Source: Luteolibacter luteus (GTDB lineage: Bacteria > Verrucomicrobiota > Verrucomicrobiia > Verrucomicrobiales > Akkermansiaceae). From it: 64,000 nucleotides of DNA. This document shows positions 54,401 to 63,901 of this stretch, one piece after another; the stretch's first letter is position 1, and each line of letters begins with the position of its first letter. The notes under the pieces were generated by a model. The model had not been told where the DNA came from and did not search any database. It worked only from the letters and a program-made list of their open reading frames with translations. Position numbers and translations under genes: made by a program. The stretch spans positions 744,001 through 808,000 of the forward strand of contig NZ_CP051774.1 in assembly GCF_012913485.1 (NCBI RefSeq). The letters are read 5' to 3'.

Positions 54401-55315
54401 GTGAAAATCCTCGTAACCGGAGGCTCCGGCTTCATCGGCTCCCATATCGTCGAGCACTATCAGGACAAGGCGGAGGAAATCCGCGTGCTGGACAACCTCC
54501 GCACCGGCTATCGCAAGAACCTCGATGGACTGAGGCACACCTTCATCGCGGGCTCGATCACCGACCGCGAAGTGGTGGCGAAAGCAGTGGAAGGCGTGGA
54601 CTACATCTTCCACATGGCCGCACTGGTGAGCGTGCCGGAGTCGATGTCGAAGCCAGCGGAGTGCGTGGACATCAATGTCCATGGTCTGCTGAACGTGCTG
54701 GAAGCTGCGGCAGCCGCAGGAGTCAAGAAGCTCGTCTTTGCTTCTTCTGCTGCGATCTACGGTGACAACCCGACCGTGCCGAAACTGGAGACGATGCTGC
54801 CCGAGCCGAAGAGTCCCTATGCGGTGACAAAGCTCGATGGCGAATTCTACCTGGATCTTTTCAATCGCGAGCGCGGCCTGGAAACAGCGGCAATCCGATT
54901 CTTCAACGTCTTTGGTCCCCGCCAGGATCCGAAGGGTGCCTATGCCGCGGCGGTGCCGATCTTCATCGAAAAAGCACTGAAGGGGGAGGACATCACCGTG
55001 TATGGCGATGGCGGGCAGACGCGCGATTTCATCTACGTGAAGGACATTGTCGGCGCGCTCTCCTTCGCAGTAGAAACACCAGGAGTGACCGGAGTTTTCA
55101 ACGCCGGCTATGGCGGCCAGATGACGATCAACGATCTGGCGGGCAAGATCATCGCCTCTGCGGGATCGGGATCCAAGGTGCTCCACGGACCGGAACGTCC
55201 GGGAGACGTGAAACACTCGCGCTCCAGCGCTGCGAAGCTACAGGGTGCCGGTTGGCAGCCGAAGTATTCGCTCGAAGAAGCCTTGGCGACGACGCTGGAG
55301 TTTTTCCGCAAATAA
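54401..55315 (+). CDS. NAD-dependent sugar epimerase/dehydratase (GalE-like)
   Basis: Extended short-chain dehydrogenase, 304 aa, GTG start. It has the nucleotide-binding motif GGSGFIGSH, the catalytic Tyr-Lys pair in SPYAVTKLDGE, and FVFASSAAIYGD-like LVFASSAAIYGD. It acts on nucleotide sugars (UDP-glucose/GlcNAc 4-epimerase type). With the preceding kinase it likely feeds a sugar-nucleotide pool. A sulfatase gene is convergent 10 nt downstream. Confidence 0.93.
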   Translation: MKILVTGGSGFIGSHIVEHYQDKAEEIRVLDNLRTGYRKNLDGLRHTFIAGSITDREVVAKAVEGVDYIFHMAALVSVPESMSKPAECVDINVHGLLNVLEAAAAAGVKKLVFASSAAIYGDNPTVPKLETMLPEPKSPYAVTKLDGEFYLDLFNRERGLETAAIRFFNVFGPRQDPKGAYAAAVPIFIEKALKGEDITVYGDGGQTRDFIYVKDIVGALSFAVETPGVTGVFNAGYGGQMTINDLAGKIIASAGSGSKVLHGPERPGDVKHSRSSAAKLQGAGWQPKYSLEEALATTLEFFRK

Positions 55316-55325
55316 GGCGCCCGCC

Positions 55326-56816
55326 TTACTCATACTGCCACTTTAGCACCCAAGGGTCGGAGGTCTCCTCCTGCGCTGCCTTGAGCCGCTTCTTCATGGC
55401 ATCGATCTGAATGCGGAAGTTCGGATCGTCCACAAGGTTCCTGGACTCGGCGGGATCCGCCTTTAGATCGAACAGCTCGAAGGCCGGACGCTGGATGTAT
55501 GATCCGACCGTACGTTTTCCGTAGGGCGCATCCAAGCCCTTCCTGTATTGCGCCTGCCAAGTCGATGCCGCCCAGAGATCGGATGCGAAGGGATAGGGGA
55601 GCGGTGCGGCAATGTTCCAGATCAGCTTGAACTGCCGGTCTCTGAGCGCCCGCATAGGGTAGTACATCTGGATCTCATGAAAGGTGTGCGACGCCATGAC
55701 CGAATCCCAACCCGCTCCGTGCTCCTTCCCGAGCACATCCAGCCATGACCTGCCATGGTAACGCTGGAACTTCGGGCCAGGATTCTCACCCCTTCCCAGC
55801 TTCGTCACTGGCAGAAGAGTCATCGGAGCCTGCTTTCCAGCCTCATATCCCCCAGCCGCATCGAGAAGTGTGGGAGTGATGTCCGAATGCGAGATCATCG
55901 CATCGTTGACCACTCCTCCTGTCACACCCGGCATCTTGACGACGAAAGGCACCCTAAGTCCCGCTTCATACACGGTCGTCTTTGCTCCGGGGAAAGCCAT
56001 GCCGTGATCCGCCGTGAAGACGATCATCGTATTCTCATACTGCCCCGCCTTCTTCAGCGCCGCAACCAAGGCCCCAAGCGCCTTGTCCGTGCGCGTGACG
56101 CTCTGATAGTACTGCGCCAGCTCGCGACGGCACTCCGGTGTATCCGGCAAAAAATCGGGAACAGGCAGGACCGCCGGATCGTAAGCCACCTCTTCGATTC
56201 CCTTGTAGGATTCGTTAGTGGCAGGGTTACCAAAGCGGTTCGGCTTCAACTCTTCCGGTGCGTTCAGATCGTCCTCAGCACCACGATGGGGATCGTTGGT
56301 CCAGAAGCAGAGGAAGAAGGGTTGCTCCGTCTTTTCGTTGAAAAGAGGTTCACAGGCTTCCACCCAGTCCGGAGTTTGATGTGCGCCTTTCGAGGCTAGC
56401 CAGCGTTCGAAGCCGTAGACCGATTCGGGAGCCACGTGCAGCTTCCCGATGTGCGCGGTGCGGTAGCCCAGCGACTTCAACTGCAGCGGCAAACTCAAGG
56501 ACGAACAGCTCTGGAAAGTCTCAAACTTGTGGTAGTCATGCACGTGGCCGTACTGGCCGTTTGCATGGTTGTGAAGGCCGGTCAGGATAACCGAGCGGCT
56601 CGCCGAACAGGAAGCAGTCGTCGCGAAGGCTTCGGTGAACCGCGTGCCCTCCCCCGCGAGTTGATCGAGATACGGCGTCCGGATCACCGGTGACCCGTAG
56701 CAGCCCGCGATCGGACTCTGGTCGTCCGTCACGAAGAGCACGATGTTCGGCCTGGCGGCATGGACGCCCCCCATGGACACCAGCAACAGGGCAAACCACA
56801 ATGCGTGAAAAGGCAT
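55326..56816 (-). CDS. Secreted sulfatase (formylglycine type)
   Basis: A 496-aa arylsulfatase-family enzyme (start ATG 56816; longer in-frame codons to 56891 precede the signal peptide). Signal peptide MPFHALWFALLLVSMGGVHA. The metal site PNIVLFVTDDQSP, the formylglycine site CSASRS (Cys70) and HADHG-like FTADHGMAFPGAKT are all present. The site is Cys-Ser-Ala-Ser-Arg rather than the more usual Cys-x-Pro-x-Arg, both of which are matured by sulfatase-modifying enzymes. No maturase gene is in the window. Targets would be sulfated polysaccharides, typical for Verrucomicrobiota. Its neighbour DUF3472 gene is 108 nt upstream. Confidence 0.93.
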   Translation of the reverse strand: MPFHALWFALLLVSMGGVHAARPNIVLFVTDDQSPIAGCYGSPVIRTPYLDQLAGEGTRFTEAFATTASCSASRSVILTGLHNHANGQYGHVHDYHKFETFQSCSSLSLPLQLKSLGYRTAHIGKLHVAPESVYGFERWLASKGAHQTPDWVEACEPLFNEKTEQPFFLCFWTNDPHRGAEDDLNAPEELKPNRFGNPATNESYKGIEEVAYDPAVLPVPDFLPDTPECRRELAQYYQSVTRTDKALGALVAALKKAGQYENTMIVFTADHGMAFPGAKTTVYEAGLRVPFVVKMPGVTGGVVNDAMISHSDITPTLLDAAGGYEAGKQAPMTLLPVTKLGRGENPGPKFQRYHGRSWLDVLGKEHGAGWDSVMASHTFHEIQMYYPMRALRDRQFKLIWNIAAPLPYPFASDLWAASTWQAQYRKGLDAPYGKRTVGSYIQRPAFELFDLKADPAESRNLVDDPNFRIQIDAMKKRLKAAQEETSDPWVLKWQYE

Positions 56817-56924
56817 GGCTATCCTACGCCCGGAACCGCGAAATCTGCCATCCGACGAACGATCTGCATATTTTGGATCGCAGCTTATCATTCACCCGTT
56901 CGAAAGCGTCTATCGACTGCAAAT

Positions 56925-58196
56925 TTACTTGGCCAAGGCATCCAACTCGGCATCCGCGGGGTGTTTGCCTTCGGGACTGGAGATCTTGAGCTTGTCGTAA
57001 GCCGTGGTCACCGCGCTCTTGTGGGCGTCTTCGACGAAGCCCCCGTTCGCGAGATAGAAGCGCTTTCCCTCCACACCGGCGCTGCGATCCAAGCGCTCGC
57101 TCTTGCCATGACCGTCGTGGGTGAAGCTGGCTTCGGTAAGCGGAAGCCACTTGCCGGATTTCGTCTTGATCCAGCCATTGCCGAATTCACAGACGCGGCG
57201 TTGATCGCCATTCTGGCCGCCAAAGTTCTCGTTGAAGGAATAGAGGCCGTGCAGGTACTTCCCGTCGTTCGGTGCACGGAAGGACGAGACGAGTTGCCAG
57301 TCCTTCTTCTTCGAATCCCGGAACCAGCCGGTGTAGATGGTGTTCGTTCCTTCCACCTCCGCACGCATCAGGAAGTGCACCGTATCGCCGAGCTTCCACG
57401 GATAGACCAAGTGGCTGTGCCCGCCGGTGCCTTCATTGCCGAAGTCACCTGCATTCACGCCCGGGCCCTTGCCGAGGAGCTTCACCCGATGGTCGTCGTG
57501 AACCTTGTCGCGATCCACCGCTTCATTGCCGGAATCCCAGACCGAAAAAATGATCCGCCGCTCAGTGGGGCTGTTCACCTGCATGCCGAAATAGCCGCGA
57601 TGCCAACCGGTGGCCATGTAGTAGGACCACAGCGGCTCGGTCTTCGGGGTAACTTCGAGGTAGAACCACTCGACCTCTTCCTTCGCCTCGTCCGGCACCG
57701 GATACCCGAGGTGGATGGATGCGCTGTTCTTGCGCTCGACCTTCGAGAAGTGTGCCTCCTCGGAAGCGGCGCCATCGAGATTGAGCGATCTCAAATCGGG
57801 GAGCTTCGTCCCCTTCCCTTCCAAGGTGAACCTGTAATAACCGGGCTTGGAAATCTCGGCCTTGCCAAAGGAAATGGTATCACCCTCGGCTTTACCGCTG
57901 AGCTTGGTGGTCTCCTTCGGATTCTCCTGCGAGCTCACGGTCAGCTGAAGCTTCGCTTGCTTCGAAATCTCTCCAATGGCCTTCAGGGAAAGCTCAAGAT
58001 CTCCCTTCTTCTTCACGAGCCCGTACCAGGAAAGCGTGGTCTTCGCCTCCCAGCCGGTGATCTCACCATCCTTGCCCCGGCTCGCACCACCATTCGGATC
58101 CGGAGACTGGTAGGCAGTGAAAGCAGGAACCTCCACGGCTGCGTGGAGGTGGCCAAGAAGGAGGAACGGAATGATACCTAAAAGCCGGTTTTTCAT
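56925..58196 (-). CDS. DUF3472 domain secreted protein
   Basis: A 423-aa protein with a signal peptide (MKNRLLGIIPFLLLGHLHA). Residues ~20-150 are a DUF5077-like beta domain (WYGLVKKKGDLELSLKAIGE). The DUF3472 core follows from ~180 (WSYYMATGWHRGYFGMQVNSPTERRIIFSVWDSG, GHSHLVYPWKLGDTVHFLMRAEV). It probably binds carbohydrate; the catalytic role, if any, is unknown. It is on the same strand as the downstream sulfatase gene, which fits a polysaccharide-use pair. Confidence 0.9.
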   Translation of the reverse strand: MKNRLLGIIPFLLLGHLHAAVEVPAFTAYQSPDPNGGASRGKDGEITGWEAKTTLSWYGLVKKKGDLELSLKAIGEISKQAKLQLTVSSQENPKETTKLSGKAEGDTISFGKAEISKPGYYRFTLEGKGTKLPDLRSLNLDGAASEEAHFSKVERKNSASIHLGYPVPDEAKEEVEWFYLEVTPKTEPLWSYYMATGWHRGYFGMQVNSPTERRIIFSVWDSGNEAVDRDKVHDDHRVKLLGKGPGVNAGDFGNEGTGGHSHLVYPWKLGDTVHFLMRAEVEGTNTIYTGWFRDSKKKDWQLVSSFRAPNDGKYLHGLYSFNENFGGQNGDQRRVCEFGNGWIKTKSGKWLPLTEASFTHDGHGKSERLDRSAGVEGKRFYLANGGFVEDAHKSAVTTAYDKLKISSPEGKHPADAELDALAK

Positions 58197-58273
58197 GCCG
58201 TAGATTTGCTTTCATGCCATCCTAGTCAATCCCAAAGGAAAGTAGCCTCACGGGCGAGTCACCGGAGTCGCGA

Positions 58274-60154
58274 TCAATGACGCTGCATTTCCAGCAGGCT
58301 GCGGAACATGTCGTGCTTCGCTTCCAACTCTTGGAAAGTGCCATCGCCCACGATGCGCCCTTGTTCGAAAACAAGAATGCGGTCCGCGATGCGGATCGTG
58401 CTGAAGCGGTGGGCGATGATGAAGGTGGTGCGTCCCTTGGTAAGGCTGGAGAGCTCTTCCTGGATACGGGCCTCTGCACCGGCATCCAGCGCGGAGGTCG
58501 CCTCGTCGAGGATAAGCACCGGGGCATTCTTGAGGAAGGCACGCGCGATCGAGATCCGCTGCTTCTGGCCACCCGAGAGTTGGGCACCGCGTTCCCCTAC
58601 TTGGGTTTCGTAGCCCTGCGGAAGGTTCACGATGAACTCATGCGCGTGAGCTTGCCGGGCAGCTTCCATCACCTCCTCCTTGCTCGCGTCCATGCGCCCG
58701 AGGCGGATATTCTCAAACACCGTTCCCGCGAAGAGCACCGCTTCCTGCGGCACGATGGTGATGAAGTCTCGCAGTTCCTTCAGGCGCAGCTCGCGGATAT
58801 CGGTACCGTCCAATTGGATCGAGCCCGATGTCGGATCGTAGAAGCGCGGGACAAGGCTCGCGAAGGTCGTCTTGCCAGCGCCCGAGGGACCGACAAGCGC
58901 CACCACCTGGCCCGCAGGAACATCGAGGACGATGTTGTGAAGGGCCGGATTGTCACCGTAGGAGAACTCGACGTTCTGGAAGGAGACCCGGCCCTTTACC
59001 GTGCCGAGATGCACCGGATTCGGCGGATCGGTCACGCCTTCCTCTGCCTTCAGGATCACCTCGAGACGGTCCAGCGAGGCTTCGCCCTGCTTCATGCGGT
59101 TGTGAATTTCCCCGAGCTTCTTCATCGGGTCGTAGCACATGTAGAGCGCCGTCACCACGCCCATGAAACGTTCCAGCGTCAGGCCCTTCGTGGCTCCGTA
59201 ACCGAGCGCAAATGCAACCACGCCGGCAGCAACCATTTCGATGAAAGGCGGCGTGAGGTAGCGGTATTTGATCACCTTCAGGTGAAACTTCGTCCAGCGA
59301 CCGATGCCATCCAGGAAGCGCTGGCCCATCATTTCCTCCAGATTGAAGGCGCGGATCTCACGGGTCGCACCGAGCGTCTCGGCTAGAATCCCCGAATTGT
59401 CTCCGGACTCACGCTGCATGTGCGCGGCCTTTCTCATCAGGCGCTTGCCGAGGAAGCGGATGGGAACCACCACCAGGGGGATACTCAGCAAGCAGATGAT
59501 CAGGAAGAAGGACTCCTTGTTTTCCCAGCTGTCTTTCACGAGGAAAGCCAGTGCCGCGATCAAGGTGAAGGGCTGTTTGATCAGATCGTTGGAGATCGTG
59601 GTGACCACGCCTTGCAGCATGTTGGAATCCGAAATCACCCGGCTGATCAGGTCACCCGTCTTGCGCCCGCTGAAGAACCCCAGCGGCAGGCGCTGGAGTT
59701 TCACGAAGACGGACTGCTGGATCTCACGTAGCACGTGAAGCCCCGCAGCGGTAATCCAATAGACATTGAAAAACCCGGCAATGCCACGGATCAAGGCCGC
59801 CAGGGGAATAATCGCACAGGCCGCGATCAGGATCGCCCGCGGGGCATTTTCCTCCCCTACCTGTTTTGCCACGTATTCGCGGAACTTGGAGGTCTCCTCC
59901 AATTGCTTCATCTCGGATTCGAAGGCCTTCTCGAGAAGCTCCTTCGACCTTTCCGGCCCCACCGACTTTTCCAGCTCGGCCTGGACTTCCGTGATCGGGT
60001 TTACCTTTCCAAAGATCAACGGGAACACCGTCTTCACCATCAGGGGCAAGCCGAAGCCGCTGGCTACCGCAAACAAAATCCCGGCACCGACACCTGCGAG
60101 GAAGGTGCCTCTCACACCCGCGAGGTATCTAAAGTAAGGGTAGAATTTCTTCAT
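58274..60154 (-). CDS. ABC transporter ATP-binding/permease (MsbA-like exporter)
   Basis: A 626-aa half-transporter with TM domain then ATPase domain in one chain. The TM domain has about six helices (TFLAGVGAGILFAVASGFGLPL, AILIAACAIIPLAALIRGI, SFFLIICLLSIPLVVVPI and others). The ATPase has Walker A GPSGAGKTTF, signature LSGGQKQR, Walker B VLILDEATSALD and switch His in IIAHRFST. A ~55-residue soluble segment between the first two helices (VQAELEKSVGPERSKELLEKAF) is unusual for MsbA. It probably exports a lipid or hydrophobic compound. The DUF2721 gene is divergent. Confidence 0.94.
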   Translation of the reverse strand: MKKFYPYFRYLAGVRGTFLAGVGAGILFAVASGFGLPLMVKTVFPLIFGKVNPITEVQAELEKSVGPERSKELLEKAFESEMKQLEETSKFREYVAKQVGEENAPRAILIAACAIIPLAALIRGIAGFFNVYWITAAGLHVLREIQQSVFVKLQRLPLGFFSGRKTGDLISRVISDSNMLQGVVTTISNDLIKQPFTLIAALAFLVKDSWENKESFFLIICLLSIPLVVVPIRFLGKRLMRKAAHMQRESGDNSGILAETLGATREIRAFNLEEMMGQRFLDGIGRWTKFHLKVIKYRYLTPPFIEMVAAGVVAFALGYGATKGLTLERFMGVVTALYMCYDPMKKLGEIHNRMKQGEASLDRLEVILKAEEGVTDPPNPVHLGTVKGRVSFQNVEFSYGDNPALHNIVLDVPAGQVVALVGPSGAGKTTFASLVPRFYDPTSGSIQLDGTDIRELRLKELRDFITIVPQEAVLFAGTVFENIRLGRMDASKEEVMEAARQAHAHEFIVNLPQGYETQVGERGAQLSGGQKQRISIARAFLKNAPVLILDEATSALDAGAEARIQEELSSLTKGRTTFIIAHRFSTIRIADRILVFEQGRIVGDGTFQELEAKHDMFRSLLEMQRH

Positions 60155-60267
60155 CCGTGGGGGCGGAGGTTCCCCCTACCCGGCCCCGGGAGCAAGCCCG
60201 GAACTCTCTGCCCCGCGAGCAAAAAAGCTTGCAAGTCATGCGGTTGCTTGTCCGGCAGCGGGCGATT

Positions 60268-60675
60268 ATGGTCCGCCGCGTGACGCTCGAAGTCTCCACA
60301 CCTGCACTGCTCTTCCCTGCGATCAGCCTGCTTTTCCTCTCCTTCACCAATCGCTTCCTCCACCTCGCCGCCCTGATCCGCCAGCTCCACAAGGATTGGC
60401 TGGAAAAGGGAGACGACCTCCTGCGCAGCCAGATCGACAACCTCCGGCGCCGTCTGACCCTGATCCGGGCGATGCAGCTGTTCGGCGCTTTCAGCCTTTT
60501 CCTCTGCGTGGCCTCGATGGTCTCAGTGATCGCAGGACTACAGGTGATCGCGGTGCCCTCCTTCACGGTGGCACTGCTGCTGATGGGCTGCTCGCTGGCT
60601 TGCCTGTGCTACGAGGTCTGGATCTCGGGTGGCGCACTGCGCATCCTGCTGAAGGCGATGGAGGAGCGGAGGTAG
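60268..60675 (+). CDS. DUF2721 membrane protein
   Basis: A 135-aa protein from ATG 60268 with three hydrophobic segments (PALLFPAISLLFLSFTN, LFGAFSLFLCVASMVSVIAG and FTVALLLMGCSLACLCYEVWI) and a charged loop between the first two. This fits the DUF2721 family. The 37 in-frame codons upstream look like spurious sequence. Alternatives include GTG 60280. It is next to xseA but with a 76-bp gap. Confidence 0.78.
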   Translation: MVRRVTLEVSTPALLFPAISLLFLSFTNRFLHLAALIRQLHKDWLEKGDDLLRSQIDNLRRRLTLIRAMQLFGAFSLFLCVASMVSVIAGLQVIAVPSFTVALLLMGCSLACLCYEVWISGGALRILLKAMEERR

Positions 60676-60751
60676 CCTGCCGCCTGCTCCGTGAAGGCGG
60701 GGACCACCTTTCCGCTTTCCGTTTCCTCCCCCATCTTGCTTCAATTTCCCT

Positions 60752-62122
60752 GTGGACGATCTCTTCGCACCCAAGCCCGCTCCGGCACCTGCTCCAAAGG
60801 CACTCTCCGTGACACAACTGGTGCGACGGATGAAAAACCTGCTGGAGATCGAGTTGGGCGAGCTGTGGGTGGAGGGCGAGGTCTCCAACCTCAAGAAGCA
60901 AGCCAGCGGCCACTGGTATTTCTCGCTGAAAGACGATGGTGCGCAGATCCAGTGCGCCATGTTCGGGGCGCGGAAAAAGGCCGGGTCCGAGGCGCTGGAT
61001 GATGGCGTGAAGGTCCGCGTCTTCGCGGAGCCCAGCGTCTACGAGGCACGCGGCCAGCTTCAGATCATCGTGCAACGCGTGGAGCGCGCGGGCATGGGCG
61101 AATTGCAGGCGCGCTTCGAAGCACTAAAGCGGAAGCTCCAGGCGGAGGGTCTCTTCGATCCTGCGCGGAAGCAGCCCCTCCCCTCTTTCCCGAAAGTCGT
61201 TGGCATCGTCACCTCCGACACCGGTGCGGCGATCCGCGATATCCTGAACATTCTCGAACGCCGGGCCCCATGGGTGCAGCCGGTCCTCTATCCGGTACGG
61301 GTACAGGGAAAAGGAGCGGAGATAGAGATCGCCCGCGCCATCGAGCGGATGGGAAATCCCGAAAAGTACGGCATTCCCCGTAGCGATGTCCTGATCGTGG
61401 GCCGGGGCGGAGGATCGATCGAAGACCTGTGGAATTTCAACGAGGAGATCGTGGCCCGTGCCATCGCTGCGTGCCCGATTCCGATCATCTCCGCAGTCGG
61501 ACATGAAATCGACTTCACCATCGCCGATTTCGTCGCGGACATGCGGGCACCCACACCGAGTGCCGCCGCTGAAATCGCGGTGCCGGATGGCGAGGAACTG
61601 CGGAACCGCCTCGCACTCCTGAAGCGCCGCCTTTCCCGGCGCGCGGAGGACCGGCTGGAGCGGCTCGCATATACGCTGGAGAACCTGCGTCGCGGAGTCC
61701 TTTCCCGCGGCGGCGAGCGCCTGCTGCGTGAACCTGTGCTGCGGGTCGACTCCGCCCGCAGCCGCCTGAACTCCGCCGCGGAGAGTGCGCTGCGCGATCA
61801 CGGCCAGGTATTGAAGGAACTCGCCCGCACCTTGGCCGCCCATCATCCGGCGCGGCAGATGCAGCTCCGCTTCGACCATCTCCAGCGCCTGCGTGGCCAG
61901 TTGGAACGGGCAAGCCATCGCCGGCTCGACCGTGCAGAGGAGCGGCTCATGCGCCTGCGTTCACTGCTCCGCACCTTGGGACCGGAGTCCGCCTTTGAGC
62001 GCGGCTTCTCGATTGCGCTGGATTCCTTCGGACGCATCATCCGTTCAAGGGCTGACGTATCTCCCGGAGACATCGTCCGGACCAAGGTCAAGGATGGCGA
62101 GATCCGGAGCGTGGTGGAATGA
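60752..62122 (+). CDS. xseA: Exodeoxyribonuclease VII large subunit
   Basis: Large subunit of the single-strand exonuclease; 456 aa with a GTG start at 60752. The N-terminal OB domain has ELWVEGEVSNLKKQASGHWYFSLKDDGAQIQ. The catalytic core from ~130 has KVVGIVTSDTGAAIRDILNIL and GGGSIEDLWNFNEE, then ISAVGHEIDFTIADFVADMRAPTPSAAAE, the family signature. A long coiled-coil C-terminal region follows. The small subunit xseB is not visible in the window. The protein opens with DLFAPKPAPAPAPKA. Confidence 0.95.
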   Translation: MDDLFAPKPAPAPAPKALSVTQLVRRMKNLLEIELGELWVEGEVSNLKKQASGHWYFSLKDDGAQIQCAMFGARKKAGSEALDDGVKVRVFAEPSVYEARGQLQIIVQRVERAGMGELQARFEALKRKLQAEGLFDPARKQPLPSFPKVVGIVTSDTGAAIRDILNILERRAPWVQPVLYPVRVQGKGAEIEIARAIERMGNPEKYGIPRSDVLIVGRGGGSIEDLWNFNEEIVARAIAACPIPIISAVGHEIDFTIADFVADMRAPTPSAAAEIAVPDGEELRNRLALLKRRLSRRAEDRLERLAYTLENLRRGVLSRGGERLLREPVLRVDSARSRLNSAAESALRDHGQVLKELARTLAAHHPARQMQLRFDHLQRLRGQLERASHRRLDRAEERLMRLRSLLRTLGPESAFERGFSIALDSFGRIIRSRADVSPGDIVRTKVKDGEIRSVVE

Positions 62123-62280
62123 GGTGAGCCCTCACGACGGTTGGGAAGGACGGAATCCAAGCACATTGGATTGATTTTCCGCTTTTGGTAACGGTTTCCG
62201 TCACATTTGCCCCCATAGGGGCCTTTTCCTTGACCCCAACGGCTCGTCCCTTAGCGTCGCCGCGATTTTCCGACGGCCCC

Positions 62281-63462
62281 ATGAACATCCACGAATACCA
62301 GGCGAAGGAGCTTTTCGACCGTTTCCAAGTCCCTAGCCCGAAAGGCAAAGTGGCATCCACCCCGGAAGAAGCGGCCGCAGCCGCCAAGGAATTCGAGGGC
62401 GCCAAGCTCGTCATCAAGGCCCAAGTGCACGCCGGCGGCCGTGGCAAGGGTCACTTCAAGAACGGCTTCCAAGGGGGCGTCCACCTCATCGAGTCCCCGC
62501 AGCAAGCCTCCGAGTTCGCCGGCAAGATGCTCAATGAGACTCTTGTGACCATCCAGACCGGTGAGGCCGGCAAGCTGGTCCGCAAGGTGATGGTGGCCGA
62601 GGCCGTGGACATCACTCACGAATACTACCTTGCGATCCTCATGGATCGCGGCACTTCCCGCCCGGTAATTGTCGCCTCCACGGAAGGCGGCATGAGCATC
62701 GAGGACGTGGCACATAACACGCCGGAGAAGATCATCCGCCAGTTCGTCCACCCGCTCCTCGGCCTGCAAGGCTACGAGATCCGCAAGCTGGCCGGAGCGC
62801 TCGGCATGCATGGCGACATCGCCAAGCAATTCGGCAAGCTGCTTTCCAATCTCTACAAGCTCTTCATCTCGCTCGACTGTTCGATGGTCGAGATCAACCC
62901 GCTGGTCACCACTCCGGACGGCCGCGTGCTGGCACTCGATGCCAAGTTCGGCTTCGACGACAATGCGCTCTACCGCCACCCGGAAATCGTGGCCATGCGC
63001 GACAAGGAAGAGGAAGACCCGCGCGAGGTCGCCGCTTCCGAGTATGAGCTCAACTACATCGGCTTGGATGGCAACATCGCCTGCCTCGTGAACGGTGCCG
63101 GGCTTGCCATGGCCACCATGGACATCATCAAGCACTACGGTGGCGAGCCTGCGAACTTCCTCGACGTGGGCGGCGGTGCTTCCAAGGAGCAGGTCACCGC
63201 GGCCTTCAAGATCATCCTGGCCGATCCGAACGTGAAGGGCATCCTGATCAACATCTTCGGCGGCATTATGGACTGTAACGTGATCGCCGAAGGCGTGATC
63301 GCCGCGGCCAAGGAAACCGGCCTCCCGATCCCCCTTGTTGTCCGCCTTGAAGGCAACAACGTCGAGCAGGGCAAGGCCACGCTCGACGCCAGCGGCCTGA
63401 ACATCGTCTCGGCCAGCACTATGGCGGACGGTGCGCAAAAGATCGTGGCAGCCGTCGCCTGA
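62281..63462 (+). CDS. sucC: Succinate-CoA ligase (ADP-forming) subunit beta
   Basis: TCA-cycle enzyme; beta subunit, 393 aa, typical length. The ATP-grasp opening [18 protein letters not shown], then [17 protein letters not shown] and [20 protein letters not shown], are conserved family segments. The C-terminal CoA-binding-like part has [21 protein letters not shown] and [23 protein letters not shown] 62281 fits the family start; upstream in-frame codons do not. The alpha subunit (sucD) usually follows; here two VOC genes come next instead. Confidence 0.96.
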   Translation: MNIHEYQAKELFDRFQVPSPKGKVASTPEEAAAAAKEFEGAKLVIKAQVHAGGRGKGHFKNGFQGGVHLIESPQQASEFAGKMLNETLVTIQTGEAGKLVRKVMVAEAVDITHEYYLAILMDRGTSRPVIVASTEGGMSIEDVAHNTPEKIIRQFVHPLLGLQGYEIRKLAGALGMHGDIAKQFGKLLSNLYKLFISLDCSMVEINPLVTTPDGRVLALDAKFGFDDNALYRHPEIVAMRDKEEEDPREVAASEYELNYIGLDGNIACLVNGAGLAMATMDIIKHYGGEPANFLDVGGGASKEQVTAAFKIILADPNVKGILINIFGGIMDCNVIAEGVIAAAKETGLPIPLVVRLEGNNVEQGKATLDASGLNIVSASTMADGAQKIVAAVA

Positions 63463-63483
63463 TGCGCTTACCGGTATCCCGCT

Positions 63484-63888
63484 ATGAAAGGAATCGGCAT
63501 TAAAGAAGCAGGCTTCACGGGATATCCGGCCCTCGATATCGAGGAAACGCGCAAATTCTATCGCGAGATCATCGGCCTCAAGGAGGGCATGGTCTTCGAT
63601 CACGAAGGAAAAGTCGGCTGGGTGGAATTTGAAATCCCCGGCGGACATACCCTCGCCATCGCACAGGCAAATGAGCAGTGGCAGCCAAACCCCGGGGGCG
63701 GCGGCCTCTGCTTCGAGATGGAAGATCTCGATGCCGCGGTGGAAAAATTGAAAACCGCCGGAGTGAAGATCTATTTGCCGATCCAGGATTTCCCGATCTG
63801 CCGCATGGCGCTGATCTCCGATCCAAGCGGTAATACGGTTGCCCTTCACCAGAAGAAGCCGAACCACCCGGAGTGTGGGGGACACTAA
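63484..63888 (+). CDS. VOC family protein
   Basis: A 134-aa VOC-fold protein: EAGFTGYPALDIEETRKFYREIIGLKE, then WVEFEIPGGHTLAIAQAN and, at the end, ALISDPSGNTVALHQKK, the second repeat with the usual DPxGN. Candidate metal positions are only partly of the classic His/Glu type. It starts 21 nt after sucC. A second VOC gene follows at 63902. Confidence 0.92.
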   Translation: MKGIGIKEAGFTGYPALDIEETRKFYREIIGLKEGMVFDHEGKVGWVEFEIPGGHTLAIAQANEQWQPNPGGGGLCFEMEDLDAAVEKLKTAGVKIYLPIQDFPICRMALISDPSGNTVALHQKKPNHPECGGH

Positions 63889-63901
63889 TAGATCAAAGGT
63901 C

